64,000 nucleotides of DNA. Origin: Xanthostigma xanthostigma (lineage: Eukaryota > Arthropoda > Insecta > Raphidioptera > Raphidiidae). Location of the stretch: NCBI GenBank assembly GCA_963575645.1, contig OY754464.1, forward strand, positions 5,642,001 through 5,706,000, in the 5' to 3' direction. Made by a program: the position numbers and the translations under genes. The notes beneath the pieces were generated by a model. That model ran no database searches, was not told the DNA's origin, and saw only the letters and a program-made list of their open reading frames with translations. Shown here piece by piece: positions 9,291 to 20,385 of this stretch. Positions within the stretch are counted from its first letter, which is position 1; every line of letters starts with the position of its first letter.

Positions 9291-11747
9291 TTGAACACTA
9301 TCCTTAATATAGTGTCCGATACTCATGATACTATAGTTCTATGTGGTGACTTAAACGTAAATTTCTTACAGGAATCAAAGGACAAAAAATTATTATTTGA
9401 TTTGTTTGATAGTTTTAAGTTATATTTAAAAATAAACGAGCCCACTCGTTTAAACAGTGGTTTGGATTATATAGTATCAAATATAATAACAGACACACAT
9501 TGCAATGCATTTGTGTCTGATCCTGGTTTATCTGATCATTTAGCGCAAACTTGTTTACTTAACTTGTATAAAAATCTAAACGCTCCCAGCACAAATGACA
9601 GACAACATTTTACTAAAAGGTATTTCAATTCCAATAACATTGATCATTTTATTTTATTGATTTCTAAAATAAATTGGGCCAGCATTTACTGCTATTCTGA
9701 TGTTAACGAGTGCTTTAATGAATTTTGGTCATTATTTTCTTGGTGTTTGGATAGATCGTGCCCAAGTGTTACAAAGGTCGTAACAAGTAAAGTTAATAAA
9801 AGAAAAAATTGGGTTAATAATGAAATAAAAAGAGAATCTGAATACCTAAAAGATCTTTATATTATTTATAAAAATCATAATGATCCAATTTTAATGGATA
9901 TTTACAAATTAAAAAAACATTTATATAATAAAAACATCAAAAAAGCTAAGCAGGAATATTTTCAAAATAAAATTAATTTGTCCTCTAATAATTCTAAGCA
10001 ATTATGGAGAATTGTAAATGAAAAGCTAGGAAAAAATCAAACTCCTGTAGCTAAAATTACATTGCAGCTAGATGATAGGAAAATTGAAAACGAGTCAGAA
10101 ATTTCAAATATCTTTGCAGAATATTTTTCGCAAATTGCGAGTCAAATAGTTAACTCTCAATTTTCTAATCAAATACCGAATCAATGTACTAAATCGCCTA
10201 ATGTGGTCAATTCAATATTTATACCTATTTTATCTGAAAGTGATATATTCAAGGCTTTAAATTCAATGCCGATTAAAAATTCCTATGGAGTTGACGAGGT
10301 GCCAATTGTTCTAATAAAAACTTGTATTACTTATATAATAGAACCTCTCACATATATTCTTAATCTGTCTATTAACACAGGTATTTTTCCAGAAAAACTT
10401 AAAGTTAGTCTGGTTAAGGCAATATATAAAAAGGATGATCCTCTATCCATTAAGAATTATAGACCGATTGCAATCTTATCGACATTTTCAAAAATCATTG
10501 AGAAAGTTATACACAAAGTAATTTTTGATTTTCTTACGCAATATAATCTATTGTCTAATTGTCAACATGGTTTCAGACCTAATAGATCAACAGAAACGGC
10601 TGCTTTAGAGTTGATTGAGTGTATAAATAAGAACCTAGATGATAATAAATATGTTGCTGGATTATTTTTTGACTTTTCTAGGGCGTTCGACTGCATTAAT
10701 TTTAAATTTCTCAAAGACAAACTCTATTATCTTGGCATTAGAGGATCAATCAATGATTGGGTAATCTCTTATGTTGAAAATAGAAAATTATTAGTTTCTG
10801 TAAACGGTCATTATTCCGACAAATACGACTGCTCTCTTGGTGTTCCACAGGGTTCCGTACTCGGCCCACTGATATTCTCCATTTTTATTAATGATTTGCC
10901 TCTAAATTTAACGGCGGACAAAGTAATTTTATTCGCTGATGACACTTCGGTTATTGTTTCTGCTAAAACCTCGTTCGATCTAGAAAACAGCATTAATAAA
11001 GTGCTATCAGAATTTTCGCAATGGTGTTTCAAAAATAGCTTAGTCTTAAATGTGAATAAAACGGTGTGTATGCTTTTTCATAAACGAAAAATATTGCCTC
11101 AAATAAGCTGCATGTTAAATGGTACAAATCTTGATGTGTCTACTTGTTGTTCCTTTTTAGGGATTACTTTAGATAATCAATTAAGTTGGTCTTTTCATAT
11201 TGATCGGGTTTGTAAAAAACTGAATAGTGCTTACTATGCGATCAGAAATCTAAAGCAGTGTCTAACTACTGAGCAATTATTGAAATTGTATTACACACTT
11301 GTTTATTCACATTTAAGCTACAATATTATCGTTTGGGGTCAGTGTGGCGACATCAACAGAGTTTTCGTATTACAAAAACGTATTTTGCGACTCATTTTCA
11401 ACTTAAAGCATCGAGAAAGCTGCAGATCTTTATTTATCAATAATAACATACTGACTGTTGCGGGTATTTATCTATATAAAATTTTGGTAAATGTTAAAAG
11501 GAATAGGGACGAGTATACGGACAATTGTATGATTCATGATCATAATACGAGACAAATTTCTCAAATTCATATTTATAAATATAAATCAAATTTTTATTCT
11601 AAATCTCCTAAATGCGCTGGACCTATTCTGTTTAACAATTTGCCTACCCAACTACGGGAAATTAATGACCTGAAATTGTTTAGCAAAACGCTTAAAGTAT
11701 TTTTATTGGAAAAATGTTTTTATGGCACAAATGAATTTTTTAACTGA
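9291..11747 (+). CDS. LINE ORF2: truncated endonuclease plus complete reverse transcriptase
   Basis: This 818-codon frame encodes the pol protein of a non-LTR retrotransposon, which copies its own RNA at a nicked chromosomal target. Residues 19-26 (GDLNVNFL) belong to the C-terminal part of the APE-type endonuclease; the N-terminal part is missing, and a TAA stands at 9285, so the element is 5'-truncated and the TTG at 9291 is not a native start. The reverse transcriptase covers about residues 330-600: NYRPIAIL, HGFRPNRSTE, DFSRAFD (461-467), PQGSVLGPL (from 519) and the catalytic FADD (548-551). The C-terminal region has HNTR and ends LLEKCFYGTNEFFN, followed by a short 3' UTR and a (TTA)n tail to about 11833. 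This C-terminus fits the CR1/Jockey/Daphne group; the exact clade is uncertain. No stop or frameshift interrupts 2.4 kb, so the copy is young. It is unlikely to be mobile because the endonuclease is incomplete. Confidence 0.9.
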   Translation: MNTILNIVSDTHDTIVLCGDLNVNFLQESKDKKLLFDLFDSFKLYLKINEPTRLNSGLDYIVSNIITDTHCNAFVSDPGLSDHLAQTCLLNLYKNLNAPSTNDRQHFTKRYFNSNNIDHFILLISKINWASIYCYSDVNECFNEFWSLFSWCLDRSCPSVTKVVTSKVNKRKNWVNNEIKRESEYLKDLYIIYKNHNDPILMDIYKLKKHLYNKNIKKAKQEYFQNKINLSSNNSKQLWRIVNEKLGKNQTPVAKITLQLDDRKIENESEISNIFAEYFSQIASQIVNSQFSNQIPNQCTKSPNVVNSIFIPILSESDIFKALNSMPIKNSYGVDEVPIVLIKTCITYIIEPLTYILNLSINTGIFPEKLKVSLVKAIYKKDDPLSIKNYRPIAILSTFSKIIEKVIHKVIFDFLTQYNLLSNCQHGFRPNRSTETAALELIECINKNLDDNKYVAGLFFDFSRAFDCINFKFLKDKLYYLGIRGSINDWVISYVENRKLLVSVNGHYSDKYDCSLGVPQGSVLGPLIFSIFINDLPLNLTADKVILFADDTSVIVSAKTSFDLENSINKVLSEFSQWCFKNSLVLNVNKTVCMLFHKRKILPQISCMLNGTNLDVSTCCSFLGITLDNQLSWSFHIDRVCKKLNSAYYAIRNLKQCLTTEQLLKLYYTLVYSHLSYNIIVWGQCGDINRVFVLQKRILRLIFNLKHRESCRSLFINNNILTVAGIYLYKILVNVKRNRDEYTDNCMIHDHNTRQISQIHIYKYKSNFYSKSPKCAGPILFNNLPTQLREINDLKLFSKTLKVFLLEKCFYGTNEFFN

Positions 11748-11835
11748 TTAATGTTATATTTTTGACTGTTCATACCTGTATATACAGCTATATGAATTAA
11801 TAAATTATTATTATTATTATTATTATTATTAATTT
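11748..11835 (+). repeat. LINE 3' UTR and (TTA)n tail
   Basis: About 55 bp of 3' UTR follow the TGA, then TTATTATTA repeats at about 11804-11830 and a further ATTTATTATTAATTA. Microsatellite tails in place of poly-A are usual for CR1/L2-like LINEs. No convincing TSD pairs this end with the 5' junction. Confidence 0.7.
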
Positions 11836-12261
11836 ATTATTAATTAGTCCTAAATAAAATTAAAATAAAAAATGTAAGCCTTAGAAGAAAGCAATGTAGA
11901 AAATAAAAAAAAAATCAAAAATATATTCGCCCAACGTGGATCTCGAACCCACGACCCTGACATTAAGTCGCATGCTCTACCGACTGACCTAGCCGGGCTT
12001 GTGAATGTACGACCTAATAAGTATTGATATATGTAGTTACGACATTTCACCTGAATAGACGCTGTTTTTGAAATACATTTTTGCAACATTTTTCATTGAT
12101 GCTCCGCTCCTATTGGTCGTAGCGTGATATTATATAGCCTTCCTCGATAAATGGACTATCCAACAAAAAATTTTTTTTCAATTTGATCCAGTAGATCCTG
12201 AGATTAGCGCGTTCAACCAAACAAACAAACAAACTCTTCAGCTTTATATATTAGTATAGAT
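11836..12261 (-). mobile_element. Helitron-type family F2 copy with tRNA-Lys-like core, 3' part missing
   Basis: On the minus strand the element starts TCTATACTAATATATAAAGC and runs through AACGCGCTAATCTCAGGA and GGCTATATAATATCACGC. It then enters the tRNA-like core and the AAGGCTTACATT tract, where it stops at the LINE tail. The Helitron 3' end (GACCGCTAGT) is absent. Compare full copies at 32967-33580 and 46113-46694. Confidence 0.7.
11928..11998 (-). pseudogene. tRNA-Lys-like sequence inside a Helitron
   Basis: The minus strand reads GCCCGGCTAGGTCAGTCGG...GGGTTCGAGATCCACGTTGGGCG. Acceptor, D and T arms follow metazoan tRNA-Lys closely. The anticodon region has GACTTAATGTC where tRNA-Lys(CUU) would have GACTCTTAATGTC, so two bases are missing and the anticodon loop is too short. 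This should not be a working tRNA gene. Confidence 0.75.
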
Positions 12262-12843
12262 TCGCGCTCAACATTACTACGCACTTTTCTACATTTCAAA
12301 CAGATGATTTTATCGACAAAAAATAATTGACACGGAAGTATTATTGCTATAATTTATCTATTTACAAGCTTTCTGCGACATATTTTTTTTTATTAATATA
12401 ATTATATTTAATTGACATTAAGTTTTATACCTAGGTATACTTCGTTTTTCGAGTAAAAAAGCTTCGGTCATTATCAAGGTTACAACATTAAATGCAATCA
12501 TAATTTTACACTTGCTGTTTCGCTCAGAAAATTATGTAGTGGATTAGTAGTACATCTGGACATTATTAATATTATACACGGGCTCTTAAAAAATACGTAT
12601 ATCTGCGGTGAAAAAGCAAAACTGCGTACGTCGAATTTTTAGTAATTTTCCAATTAAAATTTTCGAATAAAAATTAAGTAAAAATGTAAAATTTAAACGT
12701 TTTTTAAAACACGAATCAAGATATTTTTCACATCCTTCTACAAACTAGCTGCTTTTTTTGAACTAAAGCGTAAAGTAAAATAAAAAAATTCGATAATACC
12801 AATACAACAATATTTTCCAAAAGCGATCTGTCAGTTACCGTTA
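12262..12843. other. Unassigned AT-rich DNA
   Basis: No gene, no recognised repeat boundaries, no arrays. Confidence 0.5.
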
Positions 12844-13221
12844 CAGTGTCGGACTATCGAATTTGTCGGATTATAGAGTACTGCCTAAGAATATCACATT
12901 TTTCTTTAATTGTCAGTGTTTTGTGCTTTCGCTTCTGAGCTTGTGACGACATTACTAGGTACGAATACGTAATACACAATAAACAGTAAACAATGAACAC
13001 ACGCTAGACCGCACCGCTATGTTCTTCAAACTAAGCAGTCAAAATCAAAACAATACCCTACGCGTCGAGCACAATACTGGTGGTGCGTACATTAAGTTAT
13101 AACTTGTTCAATCATGCATTAGCGAAGATTGTCAAAAAAATATTCAATAATAAATAATTGACCATGTCGGATTACAGGGGGTGCCGGATTAGACAGGGGC
13201 CGGATTACCGGGGGTCCACTG
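12844..13221. mobile_element. pogo/Tigger-like MITE
   Basis: The ends are TA-CAGTGTCGGACTATCG and CCGGGGGTCCACTG-TA. The right end repeats GGATTA three times (GTCGGATTACAGGGGG, CCGGATTAGACAGGGG, CCGGATTACCGGGGG), and the left holds GTCGGATTATAG. CAGTG ends, a TA target and GGATTA subterminal motifs are typical of pogo/Tigger MITEs. No transposase remains. Confidence 0.6.
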
Positions 13222-14514
13222 TATATGTATCTCTAACGTAATGCTTATAAGGCTAATGTGACTATTAAAAGTCGCTGACTTTCGTTGTCACAACTCGCAC
13301 GAAAAATAATACATTACATTCTATACTAGATACATAAACTATTACCACAAACACGACATAAGCGACTTTGCCTTACGGACACAGATATATGAAATGATAT
13401 GTATTTTGTCAAAATTAAATAAATAAATAAAAAACGTTTTTTGAAGTGACGTCTTTAAAACATGTGTTTCAGATACATTTTGAATTAAATGCGACTTGTA
13501 AAGTGATCGCAATATATAGCAACCAATAAAAAAAATCTAGTTTAATAATTATAATGAGCCTGCTGAACGATTTTACTGCAAACATGTCCTTGCGAATGGC
13601 CGGAGGTCCTGGGTTCAACGCCATCCTGGCAGAGTGGAAGTGAGGCGATTTGCCAACAAGACCTCGTCGCTCGACAAGTGAAAGTAATAAAGCATACGCA
13701 ACAAATTTTCATAATAAATTGTATTTGCCTGTGCATAAGTATATATATTGACGTTAATCCACACAAAAAAAGAATTTTTTTTCTTTTTTACAATCGTTTT
13801 TCCATGGAAGTACCGAGGATTTTAAATTTTGTTTGAAAATTCACAAACTTGTATGAGTTAGAATTTTTTTTCATTTTTTAGCAAAAACTCGAGCTTAAAT
13901 TGTTAACTGCAAACGTCATAATTTTTCAATCATAAAAATCGTGTGAACCTCCACGGAAAATCTATCTAAGAAGTTGTCATTTAAATTTCAAGTCAATCGG
14001 ACAAAAATTGAGCGAGATACGGTGTACACCAATTTTAAAAACATAGTTTCGAGAAAAACGCGTTTAAAGTTTGAAAACGTATTTCTTATATGAAATTTTC
14101 AAAATTTTTGAGAACTTTAATATATGCGTAAAAAAGCCCTAAATATTTTTTTGATCCGCCACCTAGAAAATTTACAAAAAAAGCTTATATTCTTGACGCA
14201 GCTGGGTAGTGTAACCCCTTAAAACCATTGTTTGCCGTTAACCTAGAATCTTGATCACACGTTCACGTAGCACTTAAAAATAATAACAATAAAAATTAAA
14301 AAAAAAACATTATTACTAACCCATTAGCTATGTGTAAAATAAGCGGTCGTCGTCTCGCTGCATTCATGCAACTAAATGCGGCCCCTTCATAGACTTAAAT
14401 ATTATCTACGGTCTGTCTAATAAAATCACATCAAAAACATTTCGTGTAAAAAATGTAGCCAAGTCTCGCGTTGATATCCCACTAAAAACATAAATGTGAA
14501 AAAGAGGAAGAATT
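13222..14514. other. Unassigned DNA with a possible tRNA-like patch
   Basis: No gene. At 13600-13630, GGAGGTCCTGGGTTCAACGCC resembles a tRNA B box, but I cannot fold the rest. The remainder is AT-rich without recognisable elements. Confidence 0.4.
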
Positions 14515-14526
14515 AAGATCTAAAAG
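14515..14526. repeat. Target-site duplication, left copy
   Basis: AAGATCTAAAAG here equals 15113-15124 and brackets the poly-A-tailed LINE fragment 14527-15112. Confidence 0.75.
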
Positions 14527-14719
14527 ACCTCCAAACTGCAGTACATGCAACCTTCCACTCACAGTCAAACATATCCTAGAAACACGCATTGAATTCCAAA
14601 ACGAAAGAAAAATATATAACTTTCCACCGAATTTAGAAAACATTCTTGGCGATGACCCCATCACCATTAGTAAACTGTTTCGTTTTCTGGAACACACGGA
14701 TCTGAAAAAGAAAATCTAA
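14527..14719 (+). pseudogene. C-terminus of a Jockey/I-type LINE ORF2
   Basis: The plus strand encodes PPNCSTCNLPLTVKHILETR, then ENILGDDPITISKLFRFLEH, and ends at a TAA (14717-14719). The CxxC...H pattern followed by ILGDD and FLExT is the usual extreme C-terminus of Jockey/R1/I-type LINE proteins. The C residue expected after the conserved H is replaced (ETRIEF rather than ExCPxY), so the zinc knuckle is broken. Only the last 63 residues are present because the insertion is 5'-truncated at the TSD; the same frame runs a little upstream by chance. Confidence 0.75.
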
Positions 14720-15112
14720 ATCAGTTTTAATTAATAAATAATAATAAAATCGAATAATCAACTAAATAATATTAATGTCTAATTAACAAAAATAAATAAA
14801 AATATCTAACAAACAAATAAAATAGGTAAATAATACTTACCTTCATTTAAACATAAAACTCCGCGCCAAAGCATCTGTAGATACAGCAAATCTTCCGGCT
14901 CATTCTCAACCACAATCATCGCATCAAATATCTTCATCATTGCCAGCTGCATCCGAATCCACCGAACACACACCATCATCATCATCAAACATCATAATCA
15001 AGATCATCTTACAACTACAGAATACATCACATCATCCAAGTGCTTACAACATAACCAAATAATATAACGCATATAGCCACGCTGTTGCGCGTTTACTAAA
15101 TAAAAAAAAAAA
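14527..15112 (+). mobile_element. 5'-truncated LINE with poly-A tail and 12-bp TSD
   Basis: The unit holds the last part of ORF2, a 3' UTR of about 380 bp (ending CGCTGTTGCGCGTTTACTAAAT) and an A-run of about 13 bases. The TSD AAGATCTAAAAG lies at 14515-14526 and 15113-15124. All the marks of target-primed reverse transcription are readable. Confidence 0.8.
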
Positions 15113-15124
15113 AAGATCTAAAAG

Positions 15125-15893
15125 GGTCCCACACGGGTCATTCATTTATAATACAAAACCTGAAAACTTGCCGTGAGACAACTTGGCACTCCTTTAAATT
15201 TCAATTCTTTTCGAGATTTGACTACATTTTTACGTGACATGTTTTTAATAAGATTTCAATTTTTTTGTAGAATATATACAAGTTTTAATTTGGTCGTGTG
15301 TGCCGCGATACATGCCTTTTTTATACCCATACCTCCTCATTTTGAGTGGTTGATGGGGGTAACAACAGCTTTTTTAATTGCACATACCGCTAAACTAGCG
15401 GTATGTGCTTTATTATCGCTTTGTGCGTCAGAGCTGACTTTCGTTCATATAAGAAGTTATATCTAAGTTAATTTCACACGAAATCCATTCAAATTGAAGC
15501 TTTTTGAAAAGAGGAGATTCTAATCTATAAAATAGAACCATTTTTAAATCAATTTGAGTTCATAAATACTATTAAAATTGTAATTGAAAATCACAAACAG
15601 CAGTTGTCGGTTGGTCTGTACGTATGTACGTACGTACGTCACGACTCTACAGATCGCAATTTTGGTCGGATTGCCTTGGGTTATATTTTATTCACTTTGT
15701 TTACTATCAGACCAGAACCCTATTTAAATTCACTAAAATGTGTTCAGTAGTTTAATTTTTATAAACAGTTTTATTTTTTATTATTTTTGACAGCTAATAG
15801 TTTAAAAACAATATAATAATTTGTGTAAATATAGTGTAATCCATAAAACAAGTGCTACACTTGTATACCGTGATAACACCACTACACGTATTA
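15125..15893. other. Unassigned DNA with a small hairpin
   Basis: GCACATACCGCTAAACTAGCGGTATGTGC at 15380-15408 is a hairpin. A 97-codon open frame over 15173-15466 is hydrophobic and matches no family I know. TACGTACGTACGT lies at about 15624-15637. Confidence 0.45.
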
Positions 15894-15960
15894 GGCAGCC
15901 GTGGCGTAATGGTTATGCCGTTGGATCCCCAAGGGCAAGGTCCTGGGTTCGATTCCTTAC
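15894..15960 (+). pseudogene. tRNA-derived module (SINE-like)
   Basis: GGCAGCCGTGGCGTAATGGTTA carries an A-box match (TGGCGTAATGG), and GGTCCTGGGTTCGATTCC carries a B-box match. The acceptor ends do not pair and a T-rich tail follows, so this looks like the head of a tRNA-derived SINE and not a tRNA gene. Confidence 0.55.
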
Positions 15961-17391
15961 GAAATAATTGATTTTTTTTTTTCTTTTTATTTTGTTTTAT
16001 TTTATTCCACTTGATATTAATTATATATTATATTATGTATAGTTCTTAATTTTTTTTATTTTTGCAAACTTAAAAAAAATATTTTTTCAATTTTTAATTA
16101 TTTATTTCTTTAAATTTTTAAATCTTTTTAAATTTATTAAAAATATTTTTTAATTGTTATTTTTTTATCATACAGTGGAAAACTTGCGGGATGTGCACTT
16201 TTGGTTTTGCCAACTATTAATTTATTTTCTCGCGCCATTTTAGAGACTTTTGTTGTTTGTGTGTGATGGAAAGTGATCGTATATTTTGGGAAGAATTCAT
16301 AAACATTTATCATCTGCATACGTGTCTTTGGAATACAAATGTGCTTTTAGCTCTTCCAATAAATTTGCATTTGAATAACGCTTTCTTTCTATATAAACTA
16401 TCTTTTTGACTATTTCCTTTTTGATTTTCTTTTGTGGAGTATAAAGAGTGCCCCAACTACTGCTAATAAAACTGGTGTTGGCAAAACGTACCTCATTTTA
16501 TTCGTCAAGCACTATAGGTGCCTAAAAAATAACTTAACCTACTGTTCTTATGTTGCATGAACATGGAGTCGATTCAGGCATCGCAATAGGTCTCGATTTA
16601 AGTAGGCGTTTATGCAACTGATGCAAGTTTCATGAAACATAGAGTCGATGCCTGCATCGCAGCTTGTATCAAGGTGTGTAGGCCGCTTTACGAAGTTTTT
16701 CCTCAAAAAAAAATATTTTGTAACGAGAATAGGTTTTCGCACTAATGTCCGTCACTGATATTATGTGGGCACACGGTATACAATAGCAATCATTCATAAA
16801 GTAACGTTCATTCATTTAATTCAGTTTATTTCTGACCGCGTATGGATACTTATATAAACTGTCAATGAAAATTCATGCGTATGACATGTACATATTACGC
16901 CTATAGTAAAATACTAAATATATTGTACTTAAAAATATTTGTAGAATTTCGCCTACTAACAAGTGATTTTACTTTATTCTTTTCCTAAAAAAACGTTTTT
17001 TTGTTGAAAGTATTTTATAATTACTGTTTAATCTATTTAAATAAGTGCAAAGGAAACGCAGATAAAAACAGTGTGTGGTGGGATTGAAATTTACGATCGG
17101 CTGGAGTCTTAACAAGGAACAGCAATTGTGAAAAAATTATCAATAAATCTTGACTTGCAACATAAAATGACGCAACCGTAAATACGACAATACGAACAAG
17201 AAAATGAAACCGCGAAAACATTACTGATCAAAATAACAATCGACCAATGAAAACAGAAACAAAACACTCCCAAGTTAGTAAACAACAAGATTAAAACGTG
17301 TTCCACAACCGATTCAACGCTGACAATAACAATTTGTATAATCAAAAACTATTTATGTATGTGTAACTTGCGTAAAAATAAGTGCTAAAAG
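15961..17391. other. Unassigned DNA with one imperfect direct repeat
   Basis: CATGAACATGGAGTCGATTCAGGCATCGCA at about 16557 recurs as CATGAAACATAGAGTCGATGCCTGCATCGCA at about 16630, 72 bp apart. Otherwise no gene or named element. The stretch 16020-16160 is extremely T/A-rich. Confidence 0.45.
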
Positions 17392-17771
17392 TATAAAAGA
17401 CTGCGCAACACTTGTCAAGCATGAGCCTGCACGACCAGCGCAGCACGGAGCAAAAAAGCCTGTTCGTTAATATATCTATTTAGCGGAATAGCGCAGATTA
17501 GACCAGCAACTGCAACCAGCAGTCGACAGCGATCGTCAGTCTGTCGCCTGCAACTTCTGTCTATAGTCAAGCTGAACCGATTTACTGTGCTAGTGATATG
17601 TCGTAATTAATTTGCATTGATGAAACTACTTGGAAACTGCAAAATGACTGTCGCGCATGCGCTACAAGCTGGTTTGTGTTGATTTAGTGTGCGACATCGT
17701 GCAGGTTGCAGGTTTGTGCTATGTGCAGGTCGTGCAGGTTTATGCTTGACGAGTGTGCGCGGTCTTTTATA
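17392..17771. mobile_element. Inverted-repeat element with TATAAAAGACYGCGC ends
   Basis: The left end TATAAAAGACTGCGC...CTTGTCAAGCATGAGCCTGCACGAC and the right end GTCGTGCAGGTTTATGCTTGACGAG...GCGCGGTCTTTTATA are inverted copies of about 45 bp. The same terminus alone occurs at 42001-42045. A purine/pyrimidine-mixed GC-rich interior has no ORF of note. The TSD is ambiguous because the ends are palindromic (TATA). Confidence 0.65.
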
Positions 17772-18920
17772 GTTGAACACCTGTGCCCCCAAAAGCCCCC
17801 GTGCTTACCTTATGGAACAATAAATTAGGTTTGTTCGATCGCGCTAAAATCGATTTCCAGCACTGCTAAACAAAATATTGTCGTCACTTTTTTAAATTCC
17901 AGTCAGTTAACCATGAATCAAATTACTGACTGTTATTTTAAAAATATACTTTTCTATTTCTAAATCTTTAGTCACTATTAGATATTATAAATTTCAAGTC
18001 ATAAACAAACGGCGACCCGTTTTCCCACCATCAGCACCGTTACCTCCACCACCTTTTTGGATTTACATTTTTTTTTATTCTGTTATATAAATATCTGTTA
18101 TTTTAACAAAAATATCACAATATTCATCAAAACTACACTCGATTGCAAAGTTTCACGTCATTTGGATAATTGAAAGAGGGTGAAAATCGAATCGAGAGAT
18201 TTTTTTACATACATAGATATGCAGTTTTTGTAACCACGCTATATAAGAATGATTTTCGTTATAACCAAGTTAACCATAATGTAGACAATTTAACCCTAAC
18301 CATTTTTTAATCAATTAACTTTTGCTCTAAAAAGACCAGGGCAGCAGTAAATTACATAGGTATTATTTTACATAAAAAATCCATAATGACAACGCGCATT
18401 TCAGCGTGCTCTGTATTGGCTGGGTGCAAAGTATAGAACGGGGACAAATGAATCGATCCTGGCGTGAACTGTGGGCTAAATGAGCAATAAATCATGCAAC
18501 GGTTATAGAGTATGATTTTATGTGGCCGTCAGATGTCGTTTCGTCGCGCTTCCTACCATATCGTTTATTAAGAAGCTTTGCGGTTTAAAACAATAACAAC
18601 AAGGCGGTTCAATCTCGCTCTATTGCCCGCTAGCGGCGCTAGTAGTCTTTGTGGAAGTAAACGTCAAATAATACAATTTTTTGACATTTTTCCAAATAAT
18701 AATTATACTCGATATGTTTTTTCATTGAAACAATTAAACACTATATTATATCCTTAACTGGGAATAAAATTTTCGATAATTAAATGTTTCGTTTAATTAT
18801 CATTATAACAGTTAGTTGAAAAATGCACATTTGGCACAATGTTATATAAAAGCATGAAAAATTGCGGACAGTAGGCGGTGCTGCTGTCATGCACCCAGCG
18901 AATAGGTATACTATAAAAAT
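17772..18920. other. Unassigned DNA; weak inverted pair
   Basis: TATTGGCTGGGTGCAAAG (18413) and the complement of TCATGCACCCAGCGAATA (18886-18905) could be the ends of an old 500-bp element; support is weak. No gene. Confidence 0.4.
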
Positions 18921-19448
18921 TAGTGATGTACCGGATCGTTAAAAATGTATATCCGTGGATACGGATCTGAATACGGATATTTGGTTTTAAGATCCGCTGA
19001 TACGGATACGGATCTTAACTTTCTTAGAGTACGCTGCGGTAAATATTGCACATCAACCTTTGGAAAGAGACTATCTGTTATGGGAAAAAGTTATTGACCT
19101 CTTTAAGAGTTAACTCTCATAACAGATTGTCTCTTTCCAAAGATCGATATGCAATATCTCATTATAAAGATAATTTTTTAGTACCTTTAAGTTATTGGTA
19201 TGGTACTCACTACGATAAATGTTTGCAATATAAAGGTGCCAAATACGATTTTAAAAAAGAAAAAATAATCTGAATGGAATTTAACAGTTTTTCATTATTA
19301 CCTAATCACCTATATAATATATAAAATTTCATCTATGAATTGAAAATTAATAAAGTAAAAGATCCGCCAAAAACTAACGGATACGGATACGGATCTTTTT
19401 TCTCCCTCGGATATCCGCGGATAGGGATACGGATATCCGGCACATCAC
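18921..19448. mobile_element. Non-autonomous hAT element, copy 1
   Basis: The element begins TAGTGATGTACCGGATCG and ends GGATATCCGGCACATCAC. ATAAAAAT precedes it and ATAAAAAAT follows, an 8-bp TSD with one inserted A; the terminal TA of the right end is lost. The interior has GGATACGGATC iterations near both ends and a palindrome (CCTTTGGAAAGAGA ... TCTCTTTCCAAAG). It aligns end to end with 52481-53009. Confidence 0.85.
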
Positions 19449-20115
19449 ATAAAAAATACGAAAAATTCGACTCAAGAGATTCGTGCTTCGGTTCTCGAAA
19501 TATTGTTAAAACTGGACGTACGCCAGGAGTATATAGAAAGTTAAGCGTGTGAAATAACACAAATGTGTCAATAAATTAAAAGAGTGTTAACTGTTACTAA
19601 ACAATCGATGTTGTATAAATAGAAAAGGTAAACATACTTTGTTAATTTGAAATAACAATTATTACACATCTGTGGATATTTAAGATGCACCGGCGTGATA
19701 TTCCTAGCCTAAAGACAAATTTATGTGCCATAAAACATAAACATTAATTTAACATAAACTTATTATTTGGTATTCTGCATATTTCACGTGAGGAATTTGT
19801 AGAATAGTTTTAAGGTTTCCCTCAACAATTCCAGATAAATATCGAGATGGTTCCTTATCCAAGGCCATGGCCGATTACCTGTCAAACTCCTATGTTCAAA
19901 ATTTGCCTATCTTATCCTTATTTCCTAAAAATTCCTTTATTCGCCCATTGCTATTAAGTTGAAGTTTAAAAATCGTAGAAAATAACGGGAAGTGTGATAG
20001 ATTGAAAATAGTAATGGTGCGAATGGCGTCTGTTATGACATAAAGTCGAGAAACGGACGTTAAACGAATTATTATTAAAAATAGGTACTACACTTCAGTC
20101 ACCAGAATATCCTGT
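19449..20115. other. Unassigned AT-rich DNA
   Basis: No gene or named repeat. Confidence 0.5.
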
Positions 20116-20343
20116 TTAAGGCCACTTCACACGAGGCTGGAAACACTGCTTGGATTTCTGCTGGCCGGCAGGCTAGGTACGAAGCTGGAAATGATGTCAC
20201 TGCGGGCTCGACTGTAAGCTCACAAGATAGATTTTAAAATTAGAACAGGGACTACTTTTCTTGCTAGCTTGCTCTGAGCAAGAACCAATCAGGAAACAAT
20301 ATCTCGTCACGTGGGCGACATGAACAAACACCCACAAGCCAAC

Positions 20344-20385
20344 ATGGCATCATTCTGCTCAGAGTTAGATGACCATATATTTAAT
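20344..20385 (+). pseudogene. N-terminus of a Harbinger-associated protein, truncated by LINE insertion
   Basis: ATG GCA TCA... encodes MASFCSELDDHIFN and then runs into the (TAA)n tail of an inserted LINE. Position just inside a Harbinger-type terminal repeat suggests the start of its MADF/Myb-like accessory protein; with only 14 residues this is inference. Confidence 0.35.

Noticed and set aside
15173-15466. 97-codon hydrophobic frame
   Set aside because: No recognisable family, no splice or promoter context; hydrophobic frames are common in T-rich DNA.
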